This document shows, in pieces, positions 34,147 to 45,271 of a stretch of DNA of 64,000 bases. A program made the position numbers and the translations under genes. Below the pieces are notes generated by a model. That model did no database searches and was not told where the DNA came from. It worked only from the letters and a program-made list of their open reading frames with translations. This stretch comes from Spinacia oleracea. Taxonomy: Eukaryota > Streptophyta > Magnoliopsida > Caryophyllales > Amaranthaceae. The stretch is taken from the NCBI RefSeq assembly GCF_020520425.1, contig NC_079491.1, forward strand, positions 28,077,449 through 28,141,448, read 5' to 3'. Numbering within the stretch: position 1 is the stretch's first letter; every line of letters starts with the position of its first letter.

Positions 34147-34485
34147 TTGAACACCGATTTTCACGATCAAGTTTGAATTCTAGTCGCAGTCTACTTGTTT
34201 GTTGATGATGGTATCAACCAACCAAGTTCTCAGTTTCAGTCATTTAGATAGAAAACTGCATACAATGCTTGATTCCGCAATGTAGTAAATTGAATTGTAG
34301 TGACATTGTTTAGATTCAACTTAAAAGCGACTACGTAATTTAGAGGGTGTTTAATTCATACCGTTCCTATTTTTATTTGATCCATACCTTTCTATTTGAG
34401 GCATTGACATAACACTATGCTTATTGTAATGTTTAGCATGTTACATGTTTCACACACTGACACACATGTATGTACTCTGTATAAA

Positions 34486-35008
34486 TCTATACTAATATAT
34501 TAAAAGGCGTTGCGAAAAATGTTTATGTGTCACATAGAACTCTCCTGCTTACGCCACATCATCCACTCACCAAGGTTATGTGATGTTATTGACAACCAAA
34601 AATCAATACAATAAGGTTCAAACACAAGACCTCAAGTTTGGAGAATAACTCTCATTACCATCTTAACCAACCACTAATTGTTATTTATCCATGCACGTTA
34701 ATTTATAATACAGGTTAAACATGAAGTCTAAAACAACTAAATTTTTATGTTATTTCTTATTTCGTATAGACTATAGTAGAATAAAAATAACCGTTACAAT
34801 ATTAGGAAAACCGTGAAATAAACAATTCAAACATTAGGAAAATTATTTTGCATGGTGAAGGTAATGTACACGGTGAAGTTGATGAACTTAATGAATATTT
34901 TCTCTTTTATGGTCTACATGTATCTTAGTCAAATATTGAGTTGAAAAAAAATTTCGAATTTTAATTATTCAAAGTAACAACTGGGGCATCGCCCGGACTA
35001 CACACTAG
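34486..35008 (+). mobile_element. Non-autonomous Helitron
   Basis: 523 bp, starts TCTATACTAATATATTAAAA after an A, ends with the hairpin GGGCATCGCCC some 10 bases before terminal CTAG, followed by T. This is the textbook Helitron structure. It shares ends with the minus-strand element at 14207-14793. No coding capacity. Confidence 0.85.
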
Positions 35009-35760
35009 TTCAACCTTTAAAACCCGTCCTATTTAATGAGGTTGAGAACATTTGTTAAATGATTAGCTTCTTAATTGTATGTTGTTATGAAATCTAAAAT
35101 ATGTGAAATGACTGAGCATCGAATACTGAATCTTTCTAACTTCTTGTTATGTTACGGAGCCACTAAACGTAACATTTATGTAACAAATTCAAACAAAGAT
35201 ACCTCTTAAAGCCTTGCCGATATCAAATGCAACATTGAGACTAGCAATATATCAATACGACTAGCAAATAGCAATATACTCTTCATCTCTTTCCAAACTA
35301 CGAAAATCATGATATCCCACTCCTTTCAGCGGGTAAATAATTCATACGTAGTTATCTATTACTACGTCCTATTACTACTGCGGTTAAATATAAAATTTTG
35401 TTAACCCGATTCAAGTAAGTTAAAATAAGTTCGGAAAAAAAGTAAGGGTTATCCAACTATAATTCATAACTGAAATAAGTTTTGTGAGTTTAAATAATTT
35501 TAGTTAAGTAACACAAGTTCAAATAAAATATTTTCAGAAAAAATAAGTGAAAACCAGGTAAATATATAGAACGACCCTATATCATAAATGCTCTCCCGTA
35601 TTTCACTGTCTCCACTATTACGCTAACTCTTTCGAACAATTATAGAAGTATAGTTCTTTTAAAACTCATTTCCCTTTATGCACCGGTATATAACTTAATT
35701 ACTAATGTGCTACTCCGTATCACATAGGACCATAACGACATTCTTTTTCTTCCCTGCAGA
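35009..35760. other. AT-rich intergenic stretch, nothing recognised
   Basis: No coding sequence or bounded repeat is visible on either strand. Confidence 0.4.
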
Positions 35761-35947
35761 GCAAACCCGTTATTTGAGATAGCGATTATATCCACTAAAA
35801 CCGCTTATTTGGGATAGCAGTTTTACTATTGTGAAAACCAATCTAAAATATTGGTTCAATGAGCTAAACCGCTATCTCAAATAGCGTTCTTACTAGGAGA
35901 TAACGATTTTAGTAGGATAAAACCGTTATCCGAGATAGCGGCTTTGC
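35761..35947. mobile_element. Small foldback repeat with ATAGCG motifs
   Basis: Starts GCAAACCCGTTATTTGAGAT and ends with inverted GATAGCGGCTTTGC. About five alternating copies of CCGTTATTTGAGATAGCG-like sequence in both orientations make a compact palindromic cluster. MITE-like; superfamily unknown. Confidence 0.55.
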
Positions 35948-36298
35948 TCTATTTTAAAAAAATAAAAAAAATTGAACAAACTTATCCGATCCTGTATCAA
36001 CGTTGGATACTCGTAATTAAATTTCTTGGATGAAAAATGAGAATACTATGTTTTACTCTGTAAAAGAATAATGTTTTCACCAATCGTTCAACTATTTCTC
36101 TATATTTCATTAGAGTTGTTAAAAACCGACCCCACCCGAGAATCCAACCTGAACCGACCATATTCCTAACCGATCGGAACCCAAAATGTTAAAATATGAA
36201 CAACGTAATCTGTATCCCACCCGACCATACCAATCGCCGATTTTGATCTCATATTGTATGACCCGAACCCAACACCCAACCGTAAGATGACCGATAAC

Positions 36299-37537
36299 TA
36301 GGGGCGTCCATAAAAAAACCGGATCCGTGAAAAGTACCAAAAGTCGGAAAAACTGGACTAAACAGTAGGGATGACAATCACATCCGAATCTGAACCGAGT
36401 CCGACCCGATCCGAAGGAAAAAATCCGATCCGAATCCGTGAAAAAAAAGTCCGGATCTGAATTCGATTAAAAACATCCGAATCAGAATGGATATGGATCG
36501 GATATGGAGTCTGCAGAGGCTTCGACCCGAGTCAGAATCCGACCTAAATCTGAATCCGAACCGAGTCCGAATCCGAGTCCAAATCCGACCCAAAATTATT
36601 TCAAAGTATACTATTTTTCTTACATAAGTTTTTTTTTAAAAGGAAGTTCCCAATTAATTTAATCTAATATATTTAATTAAAGCACGTATATTTGTAGTTC
36701 ATTTATTTATTAGAAACTCATTAGATTTTGGTAAACGAGAAATAAGATTTCTAATTTATTTTAGAATTGAAAAAATACAAGTTTTATGTAAGTAAAGTTA
36801 ACGCATGATTATGGATATGGATGCAATTTGGATTTGGATATGGATATGGATGCAATTTTGGAGTCCGAAATTTAAATGGATCGGATTCGGAGTTACTACA
36901 TCTGACTCGAGTCCGATCCATTGCTCTTCCTACTAAACAGGCGGTAAACTAAACCGAAAAATTAACTTAAACGGTTACAGTAACCGAATCGGTAAAATTG
37001 ACGTTAAATGGGACGGTTACGGTTATAATTTTCCAAATTGTTAATCGAAAAAACCGGTTTTATTTTATAAATATTTTAATTTAATTTAGTGGTAGGTGAC
37101 AAAATCACAAAATTATATTGTAACAATAAAGTATTTCAGTAAAAAAAAAAAAAAAAAAAAATTGTGCACTGCTAGCCCAATTAGGGTACTTACTTCTTAG
37201 CCCATATATTAGGCCATGACTTAGCTTACTACTCGCTCGTGCCCATTTTTGTTTCACTTGATTTTCATTTTAATGATGTTAATTTTTTTTTAAAAAAGAT
37301 TGTAAAATATTTACAAGTATCATAAATATGTTCGAAAATAATAATAAAAAAGTAATTGGCAGTTAATGGTTAACTGGGTAACCGTACTGAAATCGCGGTG
37401 AACCGTTTATACAGTTACAGTTTAAATAGTTACAGTTTAAATGGTACAACTACATGTCATTAAAATGTCGAGCCAAAACTTTTGGTTACCGAGCCGAATC
37501 AAGTTTCAAGACGGTTAACCACTCATGAACACCCCTA
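36299..37537. mobile_element. hAT-type element (outer of a nested pair)
   Basis: Starts TAGGGGCGTCCAT and ends ATGAACACCCCTA, flanked by identical 8-bp copies of CCGATAAC (36291-36298 and 37538-37545). Subterminal AACCGGT/CGGTTA-type motifs, an A-tract at 37140-37160, no transposase. A second hAT MITE lies within it at 36366-36932. Confidence 0.88.
36366..36932. mobile_element. hAT MITE nested in the outer element
   Basis: Starts TAGGGATGACAAT and ends ATTGCTCTTCCTA, flanked by identical CTAAACAG copies (36358-36365 and 36933-36940). The ends are full of TCCGAACC/GGATTCGG-type repeats. The inserted copy splits the outer element 67 bp from its left end. Confidence 0.88.
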
Positions 37538-37657
37538 CCGATAACCAAAATCACCCAAACAACAGAACTTGATTTGACACTCTATCTGATGCCAACCCAA
37601 AAACGATTTTAACCCAACGAAACATGTTCCTGATTGTGATAACTCGTTATCCGATTT

Positions 37658-38629
37658 TGAAGGAAATGTGTCCTTCACCCAATGTGCATTAGTCTAATAT
37701 CAAAGGTTCAAGATTAATTACGAACAATTAATTCAGTGAGATCAAGTGATCGGAACAGCTAGCTGGAGCAATGCTTCCGATCAGTGAGTTCTAATCCTAA
37801 TTAGGCTCACAGCTTACTCTTGACTGAACCTATAAGGTCACATAATTGACATGTAACAGATAAACGGATTAAATGAATCGGAAGTTCATTTAATAGCTTT
37901 TCGGGAAATTAGTTCGGAAAACATAATTATACGATTTAACATTGGATCGTAAAATCGTATATCGTGTTGCGTATATTCGTAAGCTAGGCGAAACGAATAA
38001 TCGTATCGTACAACAATGGATCAGTACGAAACGATAAATGAATTATCGAATGATAATTTAATAAGCAAACACGAAAGCAAGCCCACGAGCAAGACAACAA
38101 GGCACCAACGCAAAGGGTCATAGCCTTGCTGCCTTGGTCGCGCGCGCACAAAGAAGAGTAGCAGCAGCAGCCAAGGCCCGCGGCCCAACAGCTGGCAGCG
38201 CTGCTATGCGTGTTGTTGTCGTGGGCCAAGCTGTTGGCCGGTGAAGGCCACTCTGTTTTGGCCGGTTAGCTTGGTGGTTACAAGGTTACTTTAATAACCT
38301 AAAACCTAAGTGTTTCCTAATTCTAATTCACATCATATTCTAACCTAAGGTAAGAGAAACCCTACTCTCTGTGCCTCCATTAAAGTGTTCATCCCAAAAG
38401 CTAAACTATCTTGAGTGAGGTCTAAGCCATCAATCTCAAGACGGATCTGAACGTGTCGGTGAACCAAGTAGAGGAACGACATTTGGAGTTCTTTTTTGTG
38501 TTCTTGTTCGTTAAACCAAGGGAAAACACGCTACAAACATAAGTAATGTTTGATCTGTACTTTATACATGCTTCCTGGCTTTGGGGTTATTCCGCTATCA
38601 TGTTATGTATTTAACTGTAAACCCCTATA
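37658..38629 (+). repeat. LTR of a copia-like retrotransposon (plus orientation)
   Basis: Starts TGAAGGAAATGTGTCCTTCA and runs to AACTGTAAACCCCTATA. It is followed at once by a primer-binding-like site GTGGTAACATGAGC. A GC-rich, CAGC-repeat part at 38150-38230 lies within it. The internal region after it continues only to about 38.9 kb, where it meets an inverted relative. No Gag or Pol is present. Confidence 0.65.
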
Positions 38630-39239
38630 GTGGTAACATGAGCTACATGTATTTAAAGTACTTATTAGCATGTTTATATGTTTGTGATTATTGTCGAATT
38701 TTTCTGAATTTTTTCGTGAATTTTCCAATTGTTTCAAATAAATTTTCAGATCTAACCAATTAATAAAATTAATTTTCGAACTAAAATCCATTAACCTAGG
38801 TTAAATTGGAATTAGGGTGCCGGTTTATAATTAAAATTTATGAACGAAAAAATTATCATAGGTTTATAATATTATAAACAAGTAAGACAAAAATTCAATT
38901 ACTTATAAGTTGATTCGCTCATATAATAAATTAAAAAAATGCATCAAAATTAATGATTTAATTCATTAAACAACAAAAATGCCCAAAAAATCCAACTTCG
39001 GGGCCTGTTTTTGATATTCTGTTTCCATGATTTGTTTCAAAATGCCGTTTTAAATCAAATTATGGTCAGAAAAGTCGAAATTATGACATTTTATGAATAC
39101 AATACCTTTTTTAACTATTCATGCAATAATCAAGAAAAATATTCGAAAAGCAAAGAAAAATTCAGAAAATTTCGACAACACATAAAACATATGAAATATG
39201 CTAAAAAGTACTTAGTTCACATGAAGCTCATGATACCAC
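38630..39239. other. Junction of two truncated retroelement interiors, head to head
   Basis: The left part (38630 to about 38905) continues from the plus-oriented LTR and starts GTGGTAACATGAGC. The right part (39239 down to about 38905), read on the minus strand, starts GTGGTATCATGAGC, the classic copia primer-binding pattern. The first 100 bases of the two interiors are similar. Neither reaches Gag. Confidence 0.6.
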
Positions 39240-39655
39240 TGTAGGGGTTTACAGTTAAATACATAACATGATAGCAGAATAACCCCAAAGCAAGGAAGCA
39301 TGTATAAAGTGCAGATTAAGCAATACATACATTTGTAGCGTGTTTTCCTCTTATGTCTACGAACATGAACAAGAAATCTAATCGTAGTTCCTCTACTTGG
39401 TTCACCGACAGTGTAGATCCGCCTTGATGATTGATAGGTTAGATCTTAATCAAGGTTTCTAGAGTTTTGGGAAGAACACACTTGGGAGGCAAAAGTAGAA
39501 TTAGGGTTCTAACTTTTCCTAGGGTTGTGAGTAATGAATTAGTGTGTTGAAAAATAGTGGTGAAACTGTGTAAGTGTTAATTAGTCATTGTGAGAGTAGT
39601 GAACAGGCTATTTAAAATATTCTCAATTCCAATCGCTTTCCAAATTCCAACCGCA
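39240..39655 (-). repeat. LTR of a related copia-like element (minus orientation), truncated
   Basis: On the minus strand it ends AACTGTAAACCCCTACA directly before the primer-binding site. It matches the last roughly 250 bp of the LTR at 37658-38629 in inverted orientation (shared blocks CGGTGAACCAAGTAGAGGAA and TTTATACATGCTTCCT). The upstream part is lost beyond about 39655, although a CTATTTAAAAT TATA-like box remains on the plus strand near 39609. Confidence 0.65.
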
Positions 39656-41844
39656 TTTTGGGAACCAAATGCAATAAGCACCTCTATATATTAAAAAAAA
39701 CACACCAAATGAAACTTGTGAAAAAAAAATGAAACAAAATAAAACCTTTGAACCAATGGTAAACTCTGAAAAGCACAGTTAAAAAAAAGGCACATTATTG
39801 AGTATCTAAGATAACAGAAATGTCAAATGAAAAGTATGATAAGAAAGCAAAAGGCTTTTACAAGATAAAACAACTATAGTTGTAAGCATGATGTAAGTGT
39901 ACTACCATATATGAGCAGCCTCACACCCCATTTTCTTTACAATACTTGGCACACAACACAAGGGAAGCAAAGGAGTGTAACATAAAAGATATAGTCATTG
40001 GTATAACCGAATAACACAATTCATAACTACAAATTAAAACTGAGCCTTAACATAGCATAACTACAAATTAAAAGTAAACTTATAACATTTTTAAAAAAAA
40101 TGATAGTTTCTAACCTTGGATTGACGGAGAGCCAAAAACTCGACCCTAGCTTCGCTGGCCGGAAAATTCCCAGTGACGAGAGCTAGAACCTCCTGGACCC
40201 TCGTAGCCTTTCCCAAGTTCCTCCATGACCAACAACAACGAACGCACGATATGACAAACCAAACTGATTAATCTATAACAAAAACAACAATGAACGATTA
40301 ATAGTACAAAATCTAAAAACCAAAACTGAAAATCTGGCAAACCAAACCCCAAAAATAAGACAAACCAAAATGAAAACCCTAAAATCAAAACCGCAAACAA
40401 TTGTGAATAATCCTAAAAATCCTAAAATCAAAACAAAAAATATGGCAAATCAAACCCCCAAAAATAAGTTGAACCAAACTGAAAATCAAAATCCCAAACA
40501 ATTGTTAATAATCCTAAAAATCCTAAAACCCTAAAACCAAAACTAAAAATCTGGCAAATCAAACCCCCAAAAATAAGATGAACCAAACTGAAAATCAAAA
40601 TCCCAAACAATTGTTAATAATCCTAAAAATCCTAAAATCAAAATCGACAATCTGGCAAACCAAACCCCCAAAAAACGACGAACCAAACTAAAAACCTACA
40701 ATCCAAAAACCAAAACTGAAAACCTGTCAAAACAAACCCCAAAATTACGACACATCAAATCAAAATACCAACATAACTGGACAAATAATCAACCATCCTG
40801 CTTCAAATTCTTGGGATTTCTGCAAAAAATGAGGGAGAGGCCGACACTAACCCGATCTCGCCTACGATTGCAGCCTATCCTCTGACTCAATTTTGGCAAT
40901 TCAAAAGAAAAAGAAAGGTCCACCCCCGCCATCAAAAGATCGCCCACCCCTCCCATCAAAATGTTGGTTTCGTTCGTTCTTACTTTGAGTTCGAACCCAT
41001 GGCTTGTTAGTGAAAGGAGGAAAAGGAAAAAAGACGGGCGAATGGTGAGTTTTTCTGGGCTGGTGAGAGAAGAAAGCAGGCGCCATTAATGATTCAGTAA
41101 TGGAGAGGCGCCATTACTGACTTAGTGAGGGAGAGGAGGAAGATCGCACATGGCAAAGAAATGAGCCAAACGTGGCAAAGAAAGCAGGCCCAACGTGGCA
41201 AAGGCGTAAGGGTAAAACGGGTATTCCACATTATTTTACTGTTCCAAACTTGGGGTTGTGGCTTTTATAAGGGTTATAGAAAAGAAACAGATTAACTTTA
41301 CATGAGAATACGTAAATGGTAATTTTATAAATAAATTATGTTCCGATATATGCAGAATGAGACATAAGTTTTATATAGGCATTACTTTGGTAAATCGTTC
41401 AACTCATGTCTTATCCACTTGTTGCCATGTTATAAACATGATTGGAGCGAACTTTGTTGATTCAATTTCTTATACTATCTTTATAGATGTCATGTAATCA
41501 AGAAAATAATTGAAAATGTATTTTATCCTTCGGTCCTTAAGGCTCCGTTCTATTGGATTTATTTTGACTGAACTTATATTATCTGAACTTAACTGAACTT
41601 ATCTTAACTTATCTGAACTTATTTTGTCTGAAACAAACTTATTTTTATGTGAAATTGTGAAAAAACTTAATTTTTCTGGACTTATATTATCTAAACTTAT
41701 CCGAACTTATCTGAATTTATCTGAAGTTAACTGAACTTATCTGAACTTATTTTATCTGAAATAAGTCAAAATAAGTCGAGCAGAACATAGCCTACATTCC
41801 CCTCAGTGTCCGTCTTCGGTCTTCCATGATCATGGCCTCATGGG
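39656..41844. other. Intergenic repeat region without genes
   Basis: Contains a tandem array at 40310-40740 and a segment at 40830-41130 with GAGGCGCCATTA repeats. It is bounded on the left by TCTATATATTAAAAAA, which is Helitron-start-like, but I found no matching hairpin and CTRR end. Short direct repeats of GAACTTATCTGAACTTA occur at about 41580-41760. No coding sequence is recognised. Confidence 0.4.
40310..40740. repeat. Tandem repeat, units of about 105 bp
   Basis: Three to four units begin AATCCTAAAAATCCTAAAA near 40407, 40510 and 40619. They contain GGCAAATCAAACCCCCAAAA and GAACCAAACTGAAAATCAAA. The spacing of 103-109 bp is read from the sequence. Confidence 0.8.
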
Positions 41845-41852
41845 GCCATGGC

Positions 41853-42505
41853 TAGGGATGTCAGTGGGGCGGGTTTCGTGGTAGACCCGCCCCGCATCCG
41901 CCCCAAGTAGGCGGGGATGGAGGTAGGTTTGGCGGGTGATGGGGCGCGCGGGGATGGGTATAGAAATCGTACCCGCCATGGGTGATGGGGCGGGTGTGGA
42001 TTTTGTGTTGAACCCGCCCCATCCCCGCCCGCCCCACCCCATCCCCACTCGCCCCGCTTCATACCCGCCATGGGTGATGGGGTGAGTTTGTATTTATGTG
42101 CATGTTTAGGTGATAATGTGAATTTAGGTGAGAATTTTAAGTTTTTTGTATAGATTTTTTTTGTTATGACGGGTATTTTTTTTTTATTATATATGTCTCT
42201 TTAGTCGTAAGGTAATTTTTTTCTAAAGTTAACTTTCATTACTTCGTACATATGGAAAATGTTTGCTAAATAAGAAAAATTAGGCGGATATTGGCGCGGG
42301 TATGGGGCGGGGATAAGACGGGGATGGATACCTAGTTGGGTGGTGGGGCGGGGATGGATTTTAGTTTATACCCGTTGAGGCGGGGATGGGGATGAATTTT
42401 GTACCCGCCATGGGTGATGGGGCGGGGATGGGGATGAAAATTTTAGGTGGGGATGGGGATGGAGGGACATACATCCGCATCCGCCCCGCCCCATTGACAT
42501 CCCTA
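41853..42505. mobile_element. GC-rich hAT MITE
   Basis: 653 bp starting TAGGGATGTCAGTGGGGCGG and ending CCCCATTGACATCCCTA. Flanked by identical palindromic 8-bp copies GCCATGGC (41845-41852 and 42506-42513). Both ends carry tandem GGCGGGGATGGGGA-type repeats; the middle is AT-rich. Non-coding; the ORFs in it are products of the repeats. Confidence 0.9.
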
Positions 42506-42513
42506 GCCATGGC

Positions 42514-42853
42514 CCATAATCCCTGAGAAATTCTGAGTAAATTTCAGTGGGTGGAAACCTATTCAATTAAATGATAATTTCATAAATATTTTGCTGGAAA
42601 TTATGGTTGGTATAATCTTAAGTTCTTAACTATTATACTGTATATTTGTAGCTCTTGACTTCATATCAATATGTGTTGATTGTACGTACGATATGTTTGT
42701 TGACATTGTATTCTATGATTTCTGATGTACTCCATTACTCAAATGCAATATTATTTTTTTTGTAAGTGATTGACTGTATTTGTAGTTGTTGATTGAATAG
42801 ATGTTTATTGCATAATGTTAGTCGTTAATTGTATATTACATGGTTGTTGATGT
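42514..42853. other. AT-rich intergenic stretch, nothing recognised
   Basis: No gene or bounded repeat is visible. Confidence 0.4.
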
Positions 42854-42862
42854 ATTGCGAAA

Positions 42863-43399
42863 GACAAATTTGCTAAAAATGACATTTTATAACTCAAATT
42901 TTGCGAAAAAAGACCTTATATAATTTTTTTTGTGAAACCACACCTTAATGTAATTTTTTTGCGAGAAAAGACCCAAGGGAAGTTTCCGGCATTGATCGAG
43001 CTTTTCCGGCCATAGACTTGCCCGTGAGCAACACATGTGGCTTAACTTGGCTAACGACACTGATTTTCCCGAGTCTTGAATTTTCAAACTTGATTTTTTT
43101 TCGATTTTTTTTTCAAATTTAGGTTTTAAAGCTTAAAATTTTTGGAGGAAAATTGGGTGTGGTTAGCAAAATAAAGCAATTTATGATTCTCACGTGCAAG
43201 TCAATGCCGAAAAATTACTTTTGGTTGTTTTTCGCAAAAAAAAAAATTACATTAAGGTGTGATTTCACAAAAAGAAATTTATACAAGATCCTTTCTCGCA
43301 AAAAAAATTTACATTAAGGTATGATTTCACAAAAAAAATTATATAAGGTTCTTTCTCGCAAAATTGAGGTTATAAAAGATCCTTTTTAGCAAATGTGTC
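42863..43399. mobile_element. MULE-type MITE with 9-bp target duplication
   Basis: 537 bp flanked by ATTGCGAAA at 42854-42862 and 43400-43408. TIRs start GACAAATTTGCTAAAAATGA and end GATCCTTTTTAGCAAATGTGTC-like sequence and extend more than 100 bp with TTGCGAAAAAAGACC repeats. On the right a GATTTCACAAAAA block is duplicated. Non-coding. Confidence 0.88.
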
Positions 43400-43408
43400 A
43401 TTGCGAAA

Positions 43409-44630
43409 ATATATTGTTGAATGTACATGAGACCCACGTCAAATAACATTGACTGTCTTTTGATTGGGAAAATTAATGAGATTAACATGGAAGAATTCAT
43501 GGTCCCTGGCCATAATTTTGACACTTCCCGCCACATGATTCCCCAATAAATACTTTGAGCGCTATTCCTAAAGTAATTTAAAAGCTAAACTGGGAGTTCC
43601 TTTTTTTTGGCGGGAAATTGGGAGTAACTGATTAATTGACTAGTTGTCTAGGTTATTAAACTTCTTTCATAACGTAGGAGACGGAACACTCAACTTAATT
43701 CTCTCCAATTTACAGGTACATTTGCTCTTTTCCTTTATTTTTGTTGTCATTATAGCTACATCTTATTATAATCATGTTAAATTGAAATGTTTATTGTTAT
43801 TGATTATTCGATTTTATTATTAATTTGAATTTGATTCATAGTTAAATTTTCATTTTTCGTGATTACATTAATTAACCGTCCTTATCAGTTATCATTTGGG
43901 GTGGATTGAGTAATTTGGCAGATGCTCTTCAGGCTTTTAGGATTACGGGAAGACTTCTATTGATAAAATAGGTTGTCAATTTTCGGTGTCATGCTAGGAT
44001 TGATAGGGTAACATTAGAAATGAATTGCAATCCTTATGAGAGACGAACAATGAGAAACTCAATGTCAAATTCAAACAAAAAAAGAACGAATTACGAAACA
44101 AAAAATTGAATTTGAATTTGATACATAGTTAAATTTGCACGTCTTCGAGTTACATCAATAGTCATTTATCCATTGGGATAGATTGAGTAATTCTTATCCT
44201 AGACGGCCAGATGTAAGAATGGTAATGAATTATATGACTGAACTTGCTTACTAATTTTATTGTTACATGCGCTATTCACGTGTAGCGGTTATGTTTATAG
44301 ATGCCCTCTAGGGTGCCTTAATGGGTCGGCTTCTATTGAGAAAATAACTTGTTAATTGGTCATAGCGGAGGTTATTTCGTTTATCTTTTAAAGGTAGTCT
44401 TCAAACCAATTAACTATTGCACTTGTAGTCAACTAGTCATGTATTTCCTGCTAACTTCTCTTCTAGTGGGTGTCTAATTCCACTGCCTCTTCTTTTTACT
44501 CACTTCCTAACATGATCTTGTACAACCCATTTTCTTGGTTCCGAAGGTCATGGAAGATATAGGAAGGGTCATGAAACGTGCAACCATTAGTCCATTACCA
44601 CTTAAACAATATGGGCTTCACAAAATAATA
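43409..44630 (+). other. Probable promoter, 5'UTR exon and 5'UTR intron of the second F-box gene
   Basis: A candidate leader exon lies at about 43670-43712 (AGACGGAACACTCAACTTAA ... ATTTACAG) followed by GTACAT. The matching acceptor is at 45442. No coding sequence is seen in the rest. Confidence 0.35.
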
Positions 44631-45271
44631 GTCCCTCCGTTCCTAAATAAGTGTCCACTTTGGACATTTACGCGGGATTTAATAAAACTATATTGTGTGT
44701 AAGAGTTATTGATTGAGAATGTTTTTTTTTTGGAAAGGAAAAAGTAGATAATTATTTATTGATAAAGTATAAATAAAAGTGGATGTGTTGATTGAAAAAT
44801 GGAAAAAGGGTAGAATATGTAAGAAAAAGCAATATTCCCTCTGTATTTATTTAAGGGATACACTTGTCTTTTCCGGCCGTATTTATTTAAGAGATACACT
44901 TGTCATTTTTAGTAACTTATCAACCCCACCATCTAATTAAATAATATATCTACACCCCAACCTCACCCCCACTCTCTAAAATGACATGGTCCCCACTTGT
45001 TTTTCTTATTAAAATATCTACTAAACCCCACTTGTTTTATTACTTTATTTCATTCAATTCTTTTTCTTAATACGCGTGCCCGACCAAGTATATCTCTTAA
45101 ATAAATACGGAGGGAGTAATGATTTATAGAAAAATGTGAAAAGTGTGTGAAAATGTGGGATAAGTACGTGTATAAAAAAGTGGGAAAGGTGTATGTCCAA
45201 AAATGGAAACTGAACACTTATAAGGGAACGATATTTATGGGAACTGGACACTTATTTAGGAACGGAGGGAG
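44631..45271. mobile_element. Stowaway MITE (outer)
   Basis: Starts GTCCCTCCGTTCCTAAATAA and ends TTATTTAGGAACGGAGGGAG, flanked by TA on both sides. It is split by a second Stowaway at 44835-45116. It lies in the probable 5'UTR intron of the second F-box gene. Confidence 0.88.
44835..45116. mobile_element. Stowaway MITE (nested)
   Basis: 282 bp starting TTCCCTCTGTATTTATTTAA and ending TTAAATAAATACGGAGGGAG, with TA flanks at 44833-44834 and 45117-45118. The left part repeats its own end (TATTTATTTAAGAGATACAC). Confidence 0.88.

Noticed and set aside
39680..41285. A third Helitron starting TCTATATATTAAAAAA
   Set aside because: The base before TC is C, and no hairpin followed by CTRR was found at a right-hand end.
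41830..42071. Gly/Pro-rich ORFs as proteins
   Set aside because: They are translations of GGCGGGGATGG repeats of a hAT MITE.
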